A stretch of DNA of 64,000 nucleotides from Streptomyces coelicoflavus. Its GTDB lineage: Bacteria; Actinomycetota; Actinomycetes; Streptomycetales; Streptomycetaceae. The notes under the pieces are model-generated. The model had not been told where the DNA came from. It ran no database searches and was given only the letters and a program-made list of their open reading frames with translations. Within the stretch, counting starts at the first letter, position 1. Every line of letters begins with the position of its first letter. A program made the translations under genes and the position numbers. Positions 56,983 through 64,000 of this stretch are shown in pieces. The stretch covers positions 434,001-498,000 of the forward strand of contig NZ_BEWB01000004.1 of NCBI RefSeq assembly GCF_003112555.1, given 5' to 3'.

Positions 56983-59106
56983 TCACAGGGTCGTCTCTCC
57001 GGCGAGGCCGAAGAAGTCGTGCCACTTGCGGCCGTCGACGAACCCGTCCCGGCCGTTGGACACGTTCACGTACACGTCGGCTAGGTCGTTGTGGGTGAAC
57101 GTGACGATGTCGGCGTTGCCGTCGCCGTCGTAGTCGCCGACGTACGGGAACTCGCCGTCGGGCGCGAAGAAGTCCGCCCACTTCTGGCCGCCGCCGAACA
57201 CGGCGCCGTCCGACAGCGCCACGTAGACGTCCGCGGCCTCGCCTCCGGTGAAGGTGACGACGTCGTCGAAGCCGTCTCCGTTCACGTCGGCGACCCTGGG
57301 CCGCTCGCCCTCCGGCGCGAAGTGGTCGTGCGCCTTGTACGGGGCGCCGAACTTCCCGCCCTCGTTCAGGGCGACGTACACGTCGTTACTGGCGTCCTGG
57401 GTGAAGGCGACGATGTCGTCCAGGCCGTCACCGTCGACGTCGCCGACGGCCGGGAACTGGGCCCACGGCGCGAAGTCGTCGTGCCACTTCTGACCTGCGC
57501 CGAAGGCGCCGCCGTCCGAGAGGGCGACGTACACGTCGGCCGTGTCCTCGCGGCTGAACGTGATGATGTCGTCGATGCCGTCACCGTCGAAGTCGCCCAC
57601 CGCGGGCACCTCGCGGCCGGGGGCGAAGTGGTCGTGCCACTTCTGGCCCGTGCCGAAGGACTTGCCGTCGGAGGCGGCGACGTACACGTCCGCGTTCGCG
57701 CCGTGGGTGAAGGTGACGACGTCGTCCTTCCGGTCGCCGTTGAAGTCGCCGGTCAACGGTGTCTCCCCGCCGGGCGCGAAGTGGTCGTTCCACTTCACCT
57801 CCCGGCCGTCGAACCCGTCGCCCGTGGACCTCGCGACATAGACGTCCGCCCGGTCGTCCTGGGTGAAGGTGACGACGTCGTCCTTCTGGTCGCCGTCGAA
57901 GTCGGCCGGGGAACCGCCCGCCATGCCGCCGCCGGTGAGCCGCACCCGCATCAGGAAGACGTTGTAGGGCTGCCACTGCGACATCGCGAAGTACAGGTAG
58001 GGACTGTTGGAGTCGGCCGACCAGGGGTGGATGAACGATCCGTACAGCTGGGGGTAGTCGGCGCCCGACGCGACCACCTGCTTGCCGCTCCACGGCCCCC
58101 ACGGGGTCGCCGAGGTCCGCATCACGACCGAGCCGCCCGGGTCGTCCAGGTACATCATCACGAACCGGCCGAGATAGCGGCTGTACTGCACGGACAGTTC
58201 ACCGACCGGACCACCGGCGACCGGCGTCGCGGCGTACGAGTCGGTCACCCAGTCACCGCCCGTCCAGTACCGGTAGGCACCGGGCTCCAGAAGCTGCCCC
58301 TCGGGGACACGGGACAGGTACGCGTCGCCGAAGCGGCCGTTCTTGGTGCCGTACAGGTAGACGTAGCCGCCCTGCTTGAGCATGGCCGCCATCTGGAACT
58401 TGTTGCCGAAGCCCGCGTCGTTCTGCCAGCGGGCGTCGGCGTCCTTCACCCAGTTCTCGCCGTTGTCGTCCGAGTAGGCGATGCCCGAGTAGTTGGTGAA
58501 CCACTCGCCGCCCTTCGCGCTCCAGCGGCGCACCGACATGTAGTGCATGTACTGCCGGTCGCCGACCGAGATGCCGGCCGTGGGGATGGTGGTCAGCTCG
58601 TCGTTGTCGACGCGCTTGCACGGCAGGACCTGCTTGGCGTGGCCAGGACGGTCCGTCGCCATGCTGTCGATGTTCATGCCGTCGGCCAGATTGTGGTCCC
58701 CGCTGCGCGCCACCAGGTTGCAACGCCAGTCGAGGGTGGCCGGGTCGCCGACTGCGGCACCCGGTCCCGTCCAGCCGTTGCCGTACGAGTCACCGAACGC
58801 GGTGAGGATCTCGCCCTTGCCGTTGTCCCACATGATGCCGAGGTCGGTCGCCTTCAGCTGCCAGCGGGCATCGGTGGCGCTGGTGGAGCCGGGCCCGGTC
58901 AGCTTGGCCACTCGCTCGGCGCGCGACAGCACACCGGCGGCCTTGACGTCGGCGGTGGTGACTGCCTCGGTGGTCACGCCCGGTGCCTTGTCGTGGCCGG
59001 GCAGTTGTGCGGACGACGCGGTACCCGCGCCGGCGAACAGCGAGCCGACGACCAGCGAGGCCAGCGACAGTGCGGCCGGGAGGAGTCTCCCGGGTCTGCG
59101 ATTCAC
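56983..59106 (-). CDS. Secreted DUF4185 protein with C-terminal FG-GAP/VCBS repeats
   Basis: This is a 707-aa protein. A signal peptide (cleavage near GTASSA, about residue 34) is followed by a DUF4185 five-bladed-type domain (about 85-400). That domain has IMWDNGKGEILTAFGDSYGN, IPTAGISVGDRQYMHYMSVR and NYSGIAYSDDNGENW. Six about 51-residue FG-GAP/VCBS-like units fill 405-707 with DxDGDGxDD calcium-type loops. DUF4185 proteins from mycobacteria include endo-D-arabinanases (GH183, from memory), so a polysaccharide hydrolase is plausible. The GTG at 59106 has AAAGGA upstream. It is last of four genes, 20 bp after the amidase gene. Its repeats are diverged from the others. Confidence 0.82.
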   Translation of the reverse strand: MNRRPGRLLPAALSLASLVVGSLFAGAGTASSAQLPGHDKAPGVTTEAVTTADVKAAGVLSRAERVAKLTGPGSTSATDARWQLKATDLGIMWDNGKGEILTAFGDSYGNGWTGPGAAVGDPATLDWRCNLVARSGDHNLADGMNIDSMATDRPGHAKQVLPCKRVDNDELTTIPTAGISVGDRQYMHYMSVRRWSAKGGEWFTNYSGIAYSDDNGENWVKDADARWQNDAGFGNKFQMAAMLKQGGYVYLYGTKNGRFGDAYLSRVPEGQLLEPGAYRYWTGGDWVTDSYAATPVAGGPVGELSVQYSRYLGRFVMMYLDDPGGSVVMRTSATPWGPWSGKQVVASGADYPQLYGSFIHPWSADSNSPYLYFAMSQWQPYNVFLMRVRLTGGGMAGGSPADFDGDQKDDVVTFTQDDRADVYVARSTGDGFDGREVKWNDHFAPGGETPLTGDFNGDRKDDVVTFTHGANADVYVAASDGKSFGTGQKWHDHFAPGREVPAVGDFDGDGIDDIITFSREDTADVYVALSDGGAFGAGQKWHDDFAPWAQFPAVGDVDGDGLDDIVAFTQDASNDVYVALNEGGKFGAPYKAHDHFAPEGERPRVADVNGDGFDDVVTFTGGEAADVYVALSDGAVFGGGQKWADFFAPDGEFPYVGDYDGDGNADIVTFTHNDLADVYVNVSNGRDGFVDGRKWHDFFGLAGETTL

Positions 59107-59126
59107 AGAGGTTCCTTTCGTACTGG

Positions 59127-61211
59127 TCAGAGGCTGGTTTCGCCGGGGGTGCCGAAGAAGTCGTGCCATTTGCGGCCGTCGACGAAGGCGTCGGTGCCGT
59201 TGGAGACGGACACGTAGACGTCGGCGTCGGTGTTGTGGGTGAAGGTGACGATGTCGTCCTTGCCGTCGCCGTCGTAGTCGCCGACGTAGGGGAACTCGCC
59301 GGTGGGGGAGAAGAAGTCGTTCCAGCGGACGCCGGGGCCGTACTTGTTTCCGTCGGACAGGGCGACGTAGACATCCGACTCGGTGCCTTGGGTGAAGGCG
59401 AGGATGTCGTCCTTCTTGTCGCCGTTCACGTCGCCGATGCGGGGCAGTTCACCGGCCGGGGCGAAGTGGTCGTGCACGAGTTGGCCGGTGCCGAAGGCGT
59501 CCTTGCCGTTGGAGAGGGCGGCGTAGACGTCGGCGGTGGTGCCCTGGGTGAAGGTGATGAGGTCGTCGTCTCCGTCCCCGTCGATGTCACCGAGGGCGGG
59601 GAACTCTCCGGCGGGGGCGAAGAAGTCGTGCCAGACCGTGGCGGTGTGGAAGCCGTCCTTGCCGTTGGACAGGGCGACGTAGACCTTGGCGTCGGCGTCG
59701 TGGGTGAAGGTGACGATGTCGTCGAAGCCGTCGCCGTTGACGTCACCGACCGCCGGGACTTCGCCGCCGGGTGCGAAGTGGTCGTGCCAGACGGTCGCGG
59801 TTCCGAAGGTGTTGCCGTTGGAGAGGGCGACGTATACGTCGGAGTCGGGGCCCTTGGTGAAGGTGACGACGTCGTCCTTGTGGTCGCCGTTGAAGTCGCC
59901 GGTGAGAGGGATCTCGCCGCCGGGGGCGAAGAAGTCGTGCCACTCCTTGGCCTCGCCGAATCCCGCACGGGTGGACGGCGCGACGTAGACGTCCGCCTCC
60001 GGGTTCTGGGTGAACGTCACGATGTCGTCGACACCGTCACCCGTGAAGTCCGTCGGCGAGCCGCCGAACAGGCCGGGGCCGCCACCGCTGGTGACGAGCT
60101 GCATGTAGTAGTCCCAGTTCCAGTGCGGTCCGGGATCGGTGTGGTCGTTGCCCGGCAGTTCGTTGTGGCCGAGGATGTGCGCGCGGTCCTTCGGGATGCC
60201 GTGCCGGTCGCACAGGTGGCGGGTCAGCGCGGCGGAGGAGCGATACATGGAGTCGGTGAACCACGAGGGGTTGTCGACGTACCCCTCGTGCTCGATGCCC
60301 AGCGACGAGGGGTTGGCGCTGCGGGCGTGGTACGCGGTGTCGGCGTCGCGCACCATCTGCGTGACGTCGCCGTCCGAGGAACGGACCACATAGTGCGAAC
60401 TCACACCCGCGGAACCGTTCTGGAACCAGCTGATGGACCCCGCGTACGAGCCCTGGGTGACGTGGATGACGACCTTGTCGATCGGCGCCGAACGCCCCGG
60501 CTGGTAGTTGTTCGGGTGCGCGGCGACCCAGTGGGCCGGTCCGTAGTCGCTGCTCAGCACGGACACTTCGGCCTGCTCGCCGTCACCGGTGGAGACTCCG
60601 GGCGGGCGTGCCTTCTCGTACTCGCCCCGGTCGGGTTCGACCTTCCGCGGCTCCACGCCGACGCGCTCGCCGCCGGCTGCCCGACGGTTCAGTCCCTGGT
60701 TGAGGAGGCCGTAGACGGTGTCGGCGTACAGCCGTGCCGTGCCGGCCCGATCCGCACCGCCGTACTCGGCGACCACCGGGTACCACTCGCCGATACGGTC
60801 CCGCTCACCGGCGTCGAGACCGAGGGAGTCGGCGTAGGAGCGCAGAACGGCGGCGCCGCCCCGGATGTTGGACGGGGTGTCGCGCTTCAGCGCGGCGGCC
60901 GGAAGACCGGTCAGCTCGGCCGCCCTCTCCAGCGTCCGGCGCTCCGGGTTGCTGACGAGGTGCATCACGCCGTAGCCGCCGGCCGCGCTGGGCTCGCCCG
61001 CGTGGCCGTCGAGGTGGGTCTCGCCGTAGCCGACGGCGACCAGGAGATCGCGCGGGACGTCGAACTCCTCACTCGCGGCGGCGAAGGCGTCGTTCATGGT
61101 GGAGCCGTCGGCCGAGGCGGCACTCGCGCTGCCGGCCAGGCTGAGCGAGGCCGAGACGAGCGCGGCGGCCAGGAGGGCGGCGCCGGTTCTCAACTGTCTG
61201 CGATGGGACAA
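59127..61211 (-). CDS. Secreted lysozyme-like/N-acetylmuramoyl-L-alanine amidase with VCBS repeats
   Basis: This is a 694-aa protein. A signal peptide ends near AGSASAAS (about 32). A lysozyme-like segment (about 40-130) carries LLVAVGYGETHLDGHAGEPS with a candidate catalytic Glu. An amidase_2/PGRP domain (about 235-390) has the zinc-site segments KVVIHVTQGSYAGSISWFQN and LGHNELPGNDHTDPGPHWNW. Six propeller-type repeats follow. It should cleave the MurNAc-L-Ala bond of peptidoglycan. The start is TTG at 61211 with AGGGGGA upstream, a rare codon that may limit output. It lies 21 bp after the previous gene. Confidence 0.88.
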   Translation of the reverse strand: MSHRRQLRTGAALLAAALVSASLSLAGSASAASADGSTMNDAFAAASEEFDVPRDLLVAVGYGETHLDGHAGEPSAAGGYGVMHLVSNPERRTLERAAELTGLPAAALKRDTPSNIRGGAAVLRSYADSLGLDAGERDRIGEWYPVVAEYGGADRAGTARLYADTVYGLLNQGLNRRAAGGERVGVEPRKVEPDRGEYEKARPPGVSTGDGEQAEVSVLSSDYGPAHWVAAHPNNYQPGRSAPIDKVVIHVTQGSYAGSISWFQNGSAGVSSHYVVRSSDGDVTQMVRDADTAYHARSANPSSLGIEHEGYVDNPSWFTDSMYRSSAALTRHLCDRHGIPKDRAHILGHNELPGNDHTDPGPHWNWDYYMQLVTSGGGPGLFGGSPTDFTGDGVDDIVTFTQNPEADVYVAPSTRAGFGEAKEWHDFFAPGGEIPLTGDFNGDHKDDVVTFTKGPDSDVYVALSNGNTFGTATVWHDHFAPGGEVPAVGDVNGDGFDDIVTFTHDADAKVYVALSNGKDGFHTATVWHDFFAPAGEFPALGDIDGDGDDDLITFTQGTTADVYAALSNGKDAFGTGQLVHDHFAPAGELPRIGDVNGDKKDDILAFTQGTESDVYVALSDGNKYGPGVRWNDFFSPTGEFPYVGDYDGDGKDDIVTFTHNTDADVYVSVSNGTDAFVDGRKWHDFFGTPGETSL
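59129..60059 (-). repeat. 931-bp near-identical propeller block, copy in the amidase gene
   Basis: By eye this block aligns without gaps to 62757-63687 with only scattered substitutions, including at third codon positions. Its first 633 bp also match 61235-61867. It encodes the six propeller units and the stop. Confidence 0.85.
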
Positions 61212-61232
61212 GGGTTCCCCCTGAGGTAGGAG

Positions 61233-62720
61233 CTAGAGGCTGGTTTCGCCGGGGGTGCCGAAGAAGTCGTGCCATTTGCGGCCGTCGACGAAGGCGTCGG
61301 TGCCGTTGGATACGGACACGTAGACGTCGGCGTCGGTGTTGTGGGTGAAGGTGACGATGTCGTCCTTGCCGTCGCCGTCGTAGTCGCCGACGTAGGGGAA
61401 TTCGCCGGTGGGGGAGAAGAAGTCGTTCCAGCGGGTGCCGGGGCCGTACTTGTTTCCGTCGGAGAGGGCGACGTAGACGTCGGATTCGGTGCCTTGGGTG
61501 AAGGCGAGGATGTCGTCCTTCTTGTCGCCGTTCACGTCGCCGATGCGGGGGAGTTCTCCGGCGGGGGCGAAGTGGTCGTGGACCAACTTGCCGGTGCCGA
61601 AGGCGTCTTTGCCGTTGGAGAGGGCGGCGTAGACGTCGGCGGTGGTGCCCTGGGTGAAGGTGATGAGGTCGTCGTCTCCGTCGCCGTCGATGTCACCGAG
61701 GGCGGGGAACTCTCCGGCGGGGGCGAAGAAGTCGTGCCAGACCGTGGCGGTGTGGAAGCCGTCCTTGCCGTTGGACAGGGCGACGAAGACCTTGGCGTCG
61801 GCGTCGTGGGTGAAGGTGACGATGTCGTCGAAGCCGTCGCCGTTGACGTCACCGACCGCCGGGACCTCGTGCCGCTGCGCGAAGAAGTCGTGCCAGACCG
61901 TCGCCGGACCGAACCCGTCCCCGTTGGACAGCGACACGTACACGTCGGCCTCGGGACCGTGCGCGAAGGTGACGATGTCCGCCTTCTGGTCGCCGTTGAA
62001 GTCGCCGGTCAGCGGGGTCTCCCCGCCCGGGGCGAAGAACTGCTGCCACACCTTCGCCTCGCCGAACACATCACCCGTGGACGATGCGACGTAGACGTCC
62101 GCCTCCGCGTTCTGGGAGAAGGTGACGATGTCGGCCTTGGCGTCACCGGTGAAGTCGGTGGGGCCTCCGCCGAAGAGGGCGGTGCCGCGCTCCGCCTCGG
62201 CCAGCAGTGCGCGGGCCTTGGCCTCCGCCTCGTCGTAGCGGGAGGGGAAGGCGGAGCCCTGGACGAGTTGTGCGAGCTGGCCGGCCGTGGCGCCGGGGTT
62301 CGCCCGGTCCTTGACGATGGCGCGGGTGACGAACTGCGTCGCCGCGTACCAGGGGTCCATGATCTGCTCGACGGTTCCCCAGCCGTAGCTGGGACGCTGC
62401 TGGAAGACGCCGATGGAGTCCTTGTCGCCGCAGGGCAGGTTGTTCATGTGCGACTCGACCCAGCCTGCCTCGAAGGCCGCCAGGGTGACCTTCGGGTTGG
62501 CGTTGTGGGCGCGGGCGACGCGCAGGACGTTCACGAGGACGCTCGGGTCGTGGGTCGGCGGCACATAGCAGGAGGCGTCCAGGACCTCGGCGTTGGCCAG
62601 GTTCTTGGGCGGCTTCGGCGTCGGATCGGCGGCCTGGGCGGGTGCGGCGCCGACGGCTATCAGGAGGCCTGCCGGGGCGAATCCCGCGGCGCAGGCGGAC
62701 AGACGTCTGGGACGGGGCAT
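61233..62720 (-). CDS. Secreted lysozyme/transglycosylase-like protein with VCBS repeats
   Basis: This is a 495-aa protein. A signal peptide ends near GAAPAQAAD (about 31). A lysozyme-like catalytic module (about 55-170) has LAAFEAGWVESHMNNLPCGD, SIGVFQQRPSYGWGTVEQIM and PWYAATQFV, with Glu in WVESH as the likely catalytic residue. Six FG-GAP/VCBS-like units follow. It probably cleaves the glycan strand of peptidoglycan. The ATG at 62720 has GAAAGGG upstream. It is the second visible gene of the operon, 34 bp after the M23 gene. Confidence 0.87.
   Translation of the reverse strand: MPRPRRLSACAAGFAPAGLLIAVGAAPAQAADPTPKPPKNLANAEVLDASCYVPPTHDPSVLVNVLRVARAHNANPKVTLAAFEAGWVESHMNNLPCGDKDSIGVFQQRPSYGWGTVEQIMDPWYAATQFVTRAIVKDRANPGATAGQLAQLVQGSAFPSRYDEAEAKARALLAEAERGTALFGGGPTDFTGDAKADIVTFSQNAEADVYVASSTGDVFGEAKVWQQFFAPGGETPLTGDFNGDQKADIVTFAHGPEADVYVSLSNGDGFGPATVWHDFFAQRHEVPAVGDVNGDGFDDIVTFTHDADAKVFVALSNGKDGFHTATVWHDFFAPAGEFPALGDIDGDGDDDLITFTQGTTADVYAALSNGKDAFGTGKLVHDHFAPAGELPRIGDVNGDKKDDILAFTQGTESDVYVALSDGNKYGPGTRWNDFFSPTGEFPYVGDYDGDGKDDIVTFTHNTDADVYVSVSNGTDAFVDGRKWHDFFGTPGETSL
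61235..61867 (-). repeat. 633-bp near-identical propeller block, copy in the lysozyme-like gene
   Basis: This matches 59129-59761 and 62757-63389 without gaps, then diverges abruptly at the boundary of propeller unit 3. Units 1 and 2 of this gene are clearly different in DNA, with higher G/C at third positions. Confidence 0.85.
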
Positions 62721-62754
62721 GGGTGTGCCCTTTCGATGTGGGTACGGGTGGTGG

Positions 62755-64000
62755 CTAGAGGCTGGTTTCGCCGGGGGTGCCGAAGAAGTCGTGCCATTTG
62801 CGGCCGTCGACGAAGGCGTCGGTGCCGTTGGAGACGGACACGTAGACGTCGGCGTCGGTGTTGTGGGTGAAGGTGACGATGTCGTCCTTGCCGTCGCCGT
62901 CGTAGTCGCCGACGTAGGGGAATTCGCCGGTGGGGGAGAAGAAGTCGTTCCAGCGGGTGCCGGGGCCGTACTTGTTTCCGTCGGAGAGGGCGACGTAGAC
63001 GTCGGATTCGGTGCCTTGGGTGAAGGCGAGGATGTCGTCCTTCTTGTCGCCGTTCACGTCGCCGATGCGGGGGAGTTCTCCGGCGGGGGCGAAGTGGTCG
63101 TGGACCAACTTGCCGGTGCCGAAGGCGTCCTTGCCGTTGGAGAGGGCGGCGTAGACGTCGGCGGTGGTGCCCTGGGTGAAGGTGATGAGGTCGTCGTCTC
63201 CGTCGCCGTCGATGTCACCGAGGGCGGGGAACTCTCCGGCGGGGGCGAAGAAGTCGTGCCAGACCGTGGCGGTGTGGAAGCCGTCCTTGCCGTTGGACAG
63301 GGCGACGTAGACCTTGGCGTCGGCGTCGTGGGTGAAGGTGACGATGTCGTCGTAGCCGTCGCCGTTGACGTCACCGACTGCCGGGACTTCGCTGCCGGGT
63401 GCGAAGTGGTCGTGCCAGACGGTCGCGGTTCCGAAGTTGTTGCCGTTGGAGAGGGCGACGTAGACGTCGGAGTCGGGGCCCTTGGTGAAGGTGACGACGT
63501 CGTCCTTGTGGTCGCCGTTGAAGTCGCCGGTGAGAGGGGTCTCGCCGCCGGGGGCGAAGAAGTCGTGCCACTCCTTGGCCTCGCCGAATCCCGCGCGGGT
63601 GGACGGCGCGACGTAGACGTCCGCCTCCGCGTTCTGGGTGAACGTCACGATGTCGTCGACACCGTCACCCGTGAAGTCCGTCGGCGACCCGGCCAGCAAC
63701 GGCTGGGGTGTGCCGCAGTTGCCGCTGGTGTGGCGGGCGGCCGTGGCGCTGTAGCGCAGTGCCACGCGGTCGACCACAATGGGCATGTTCTGGCCGTCGG
63801 CCTCCTGCTCGTAGTGCAGGTGGGCCCCGAACGACTCGCCCGTGTTGCCGACCTTGCCCAGCTCGTCGCCGGTGCGGACGTACTGGCCCTTGGCGACGGA
63901 GATGCGGTCCAGATGGGCGACCAGGCTGGTCCAGCCGCCCCCGTGGTCGACGCGCACGTAGTTGCCGTACCCGGAGCTGTTGGGCATGGGCACCGCGTCG
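62755..64000 (-). CDS. M23 (LytM) peptidase with VCBS repeats, 5' truncated by window edge
   Basis: The frame runs off the right edge, so the signal peptide and first zinc ligands are missing. The visible part of the M23 domain reads GYGNYVRVDHGGGWTSLVAH and TGDELGKVGNTGESFGAHLH, with the HxH metal motif in GAHLHYEQ. After a short linker come six propeller-type units ending KWHDFFGTPGETSL. M23 enzymes cut peptidoglycan cross-bridges or stem peptides. It is the most upstream visible gene of the operon; the promoter lies beyond the window. Confidence 0.87.
   Translation of the reverse strand, partial: DAVPMPNSSGYGNYVRVDHGGGWTSLVAHLDRISVAKGQYVRTGDELGKVGNTGESFGAHLHYEQEADGQNMPIVVDRVALRYSATAARHTSGNCGTPQPLLAGSPTDFTGDGVDDIVTFTQNAEADVYVAPSTRAGFGEAKEWHDFFAPGGETPLTGDFNGDHKDDVVTFTKGPDSDVYVALSNGNNFGTATVWHDHFAPGSEVPAVGDVNGDGYDDIVTFTHDADAKVYVALSNGKDGFHTATVWHDFFAPAGEFPALGDIDGDGDDDLITFTQGTTADVYAALSNGKDAFGTGKLVHDHFAPAGELPRIGDVNGDKKDDILAFTQGTESDVYVALSDGNKYGPGTRWNDFFSPTGEFPYVGDYDGDGKDDIVTFTHNTDADVYVSVSNGTDAFVDGRKWHDFFGTPGETSL
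62757..63687 (-). repeat. 931-bp near-identical propeller block, copy in the M23 gene
   Basis: This aligns gap-free to 59129-60059 over its full length and to 61235-61867 over the first 633 bp. Such long direct repeats in one operon can recombine. Confidence 0.85.

Noticed and set aside
57091..62870. Long plus-strand frames opposite the propeller operon
   Set aside because: The repeats make them look regular, but they are mirror images of the minus-strand propeller coding sequence and lack start sites or domains.

Overview
The window reads as a chromosomal segment of a Streptomyces, probably close to the S. coelicolor/S. lividans group. The reasons are the very high GC with strong G/C bias at third codon positions, a two-domain geosmin synthase, a SAV2148-type HEPN protein, a DUF1707-FHA protein, an erm(O)/lrm-mgt pair and a Streptomyces-style assimilatory sulfate operon. 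No tRNA, rRNA, CRISPR array, insertion sequence or integrase was seen. Most genes are ordinary chromosomal genes packed with GTGA/ATGA overlaps.

Layout. 1-6750: the end of a DUF89/ARMT1-type phosphatase, geosmin synthase, a membrane PDZ protein, a metallophosphoesterase divergent from an M24 peptidase, and an APH-fold protein that lacks its catalytic residues. 6767-15781: trehalose and glycogen genes treZ, treY and glgX on the minus strand, interrupted by a DUF1707-FHA gene and an M14 carboxypeptidase gene. 16031-19170: HEPN protein, DEDDh exonuclease and an intact APH-type kinase. 19349-22418: sugar ABC importer (two permeases and a lipoprotein). 22456-24991: macrolide self-defence operon erm(O)-mgt, with a WblC/WhiB7-like promoter, a leaderless uORF, a terminator-type attenuator and a seven-copy in-frame 24-bp array of SD-AUG modules. 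25005-28201: MMPL transporter and DUF1697 gene.

28215-37834 is one leftward sulfur-assimilation block: operator, cysteine leader peptide, sulfite reductase, a 59-aa zinc-ribbon protein, cysH, cysC, cysD, cysN, a sulfonate ABC importer and a sirohydrochlorin chelatase. It covers import of organic sulfur, activation and reduction of sulfate, and supply of the siroheme cofactor. 37947-44511: GNAT enzyme, secreted hypothetical protein, GAF regulator, AidB-like acyl-CoA dehydrogenase and a BrkB-family membrane protein with a His-rich tail. 44533-54742: a peptide-type ABC importer fused in one operon with a ROK kinase, divergent from a ROK repressor followed by an M81/MlrC protein and CutC. These probably form one uptake and catabolic unit. 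54775-56839: two AraC-type regulators and a VOC protein.

56983-64000 (running off the right end) is the most striking region. It is a four-gene leftward operon of secreted proteins. Each has a different N-terminal catalytic module: M23 endopeptidase, lysozyme-like, lysozyme-like plus PGRP amidase, and DUF4185. All four end in the same six-unit FG-GAP/VCBS-like propeller domain. Three of the four propellers are almost identical at the DNA level. I read this as a multi-enzyme cell-wall-degrading set sharing one targeting module. That function is inferred from domain content and has not been shown.
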